Source: Lachnospiraceae bacterium (GTDB lineage Bacteria > Bacillota > Clostridia > Lachnospirales > Lachnospiraceae). From it: a stretch of 8,005 nucleotides of DNA. Every line of letters begins with the position of its first letter. Within the stretch, counting starts at the first letter, position 1. Location: NCBI GenBank assembly GCA_902363135.1, contig CABIZF010000029.1:1-8005 (forward strand), given 5' to 3'. The notes under the pieces are model-generated. The model was not told the DNA's origin. It was given only the letters and a program-made list of their open reading frames with translations, and did not search any database. Made by a program: the position numbers and the translations under genes. Below, one piece after another: positions 7,789 to 8,005 of this stretch.

Positions 7789-7887
7789 CTGCCTTTTGGC
7801 AATCATCTTCTTTGTTCTCAGTTGCATTTGAATGGGTTGGCTCGTCCATTCGACAGGCTCACACCTGCCTTCTCCTCTCCTCTTGTA

Positions 7888-7891
7888 CTAG
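7888..7891. repeat. Possible target-site duplication copy (CTAG) flanking the IS left end
   Basis: CTAG directly precedes the sequence AGCGTGTTTGAAAA that seems to open the IS. It fits the YTAR target known for the IS5 group, but a 3-base (CTA) or 2-base target with the IS starting at G7891 is equally possible. The second copy would lie beyond the window. Confidence 0.35.
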
Positions 7892-7936
7892 AGCGTGTTT
7901 GAAAATTAAAAATTGCACAAAACATATGTTTTTATG

Positions 7937-7967
7937 CCCTTTTTCATGATAAAATAAAGAAAAAGGG
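7937..7967 (+). promoter_or_regulatory. Hairpin that would mask the transposase Shine-Dalgarno site
   Basis: CCCTTTTTC (7937-7945) and GAAAAAGGG (7959-7967) form a perfect 9-bp inverted repeat around a 13-base loop. The right arm contains most of the SD AAGGGG (7963-7968), which is 8 bases before the ATG at 7977. Transcripts entering from outside the IS would carry both arms and could hide the SD. Confidence 0.55.
7947..7955 (+). promoter_or_regulatory. Candidate extended -10 promoter of the transposase gene
   Basis: TGATAAAAT matches the extended -10 form TGnTATAAT with one mismatch in the hexamer. The -35 region is poor (TGTTTT at 7927-7932 with a 17-base spacer), as is common for extended -10 promoters. 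The expected start near 7962 lies inside the right arm of the hairpin, so the native transcript would lack the left arm. Confidence 0.4.
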
Positions 7968-7976
7968 GTGTTTATT

Positions 7977-8005
7977 ATGTTGCGGCGATATGAATTGACT
8001 GATGA
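7977..8005 (+). CDS. IS5-type transposase (DUF4096 N-terminus), 5' fragment
   Basis: Only nine full codons are visible, MLRRYELTD, running off the window end. This fits the R-R-Y-E-L-(T/S)-D-E-x-W opening typical of DUF4096-type transposases of the IS5/IS4 superfamily, which continue into a DDE domain. AAGGGG lies 8 bases before the ATG, supporting this start. Too little is present to say whether the gene is intact. Confidence 0.6.

Larger units (their letters stand above)
7775..7891 (-). other. Short leader between the IS end and the operon start; no clear promoter
   Basis: This stretch is purine-rich when read on the minus strand (AAGAGGAGAGGAGAAGGC at about 7885-7868) and contains a short inverted repeat, CAGG-TGTGAG-CCTG (7867-7854). 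No convincing -35/-10 pair was found for the operon. The stretch may be the remainder of the native 5' leader, with the native promoter now on the far side of the IS. Confidence 0.5.
7892..8005 (+). mobile_element. Left end of an IS5/IS4-type insertion sequence, partial
   Basis: From about 7892 the sequence becomes very AT-rich and leads, after a short non-coding end, into a plus-strand ORF whose first residues fit an IS5-type transposase. The terminal sequence AGCGTGTTTGAAAA is the likely terminal inverted repeat, but its partner is outside the window. A palindrome AAAACATATGTTTT sits at 7919-7932, and a 9-bp inverted repeat at 7937-7967 overlaps the transposase SD. The element runs opposite to the surface-protein operon. 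Confidence 0.6.

Noticed and set aside
7775..7849. Upstream ATG at 7849 as the start of the small DUF4430-like gene
   Set aside because: It would place 25 charged residues before a clean signal peptide, and its nearest SD-like sequence (AGGTG) is 12 bases away. The ATG at 7774 has a well-spaced AAAGG.
7899..7928. TTGAAA with a spacer and ACATAT or CATATG as a transposase promoter
   Set aside because: The -10 match is poor (about three of six). The extended -10 at 7947-7955 fits better, though TTGAAA cannot be fully excluded.
7892..7980. Outward promoter from the IS end into the operon (minus strand)
   Set aside because: TTTAAT-like -10 matches exist in the AT-rich end, but no -35 lies at a proper distance. 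It is not called without transcript data.

Overview
The window looks like an accessory surface-protein locus of a Gram-positive gut-type Firmicute, probably a Lachnospiraceae- or Ruminococcaceae-like clostridium. The reasons are strong AGGAGG-type ribosome binding sites, Sec signal peptides, and domain families common in those genomes: DUF4430/transcobalamin-like, BspA-type leucine-rich repeats, GLUG repeats, and Big_2/Big_3 Ig-like domains. The genus cannot be fixed from this sequence alone.

Three genes lie head to tail on the minus strand and fill positions 1 to about 7774. In transcription order they are: (1) a small secreted protein with one DUF4430-like domain (7774-7199); (2) a 735-residue secreted protein (7186-4979) with BspA-type repeats, four Cys-knuckle repeats and three Big_2 domains; (3) a giant secreted protein that starts at 4873 and is still open at base 1, so at least 1624 residues are visible. 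Protein 3 carries an N-terminal DUF4430-like domain, Ig-like domains, a GLUG-repeat block, a Big_3-like domain, a second DUF4430 domain, Cys-knuckle modules and the start of a Big_2 domain. Genes 1 and 2 are 12 bases apart and the SD of gene 2 overlaps the stop of gene 1. Genes 2 and 3 are separated by 105 bases holding a terminator-like hairpin but little room for a promoter.

The right edge (from about 7892) is the left end of an insertion sequence. It reads the other way, and the first codons of its transposase (MLRRYELTD) fit the IS5/IS4-type DUF4096 N-terminus. It ends about 117 bases before the likely start of gene 1, so it may have cut the operon from its native promoter. Inside the IS end, a perfect 9-bp inverted repeat buries the transposase SD while a likely internal -10 lies in its loop, an arrangement like the read-through protection known from IS10 and IS50.

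Taken together, the operon probably makes a set of exported proteins for adhesion or ligand capture. DUF4430 domains occur in both the first and third genes, and a shared C-terminal cassette links the second and third. The ligand is unknown; a link to corrinoids is only suggested by the relation of DUF4430 to the transcobalamin beta domain. No RNA genes, CRISPR arrays or replication origins were seen. No intergenic stretch exceeds about 205 bases.
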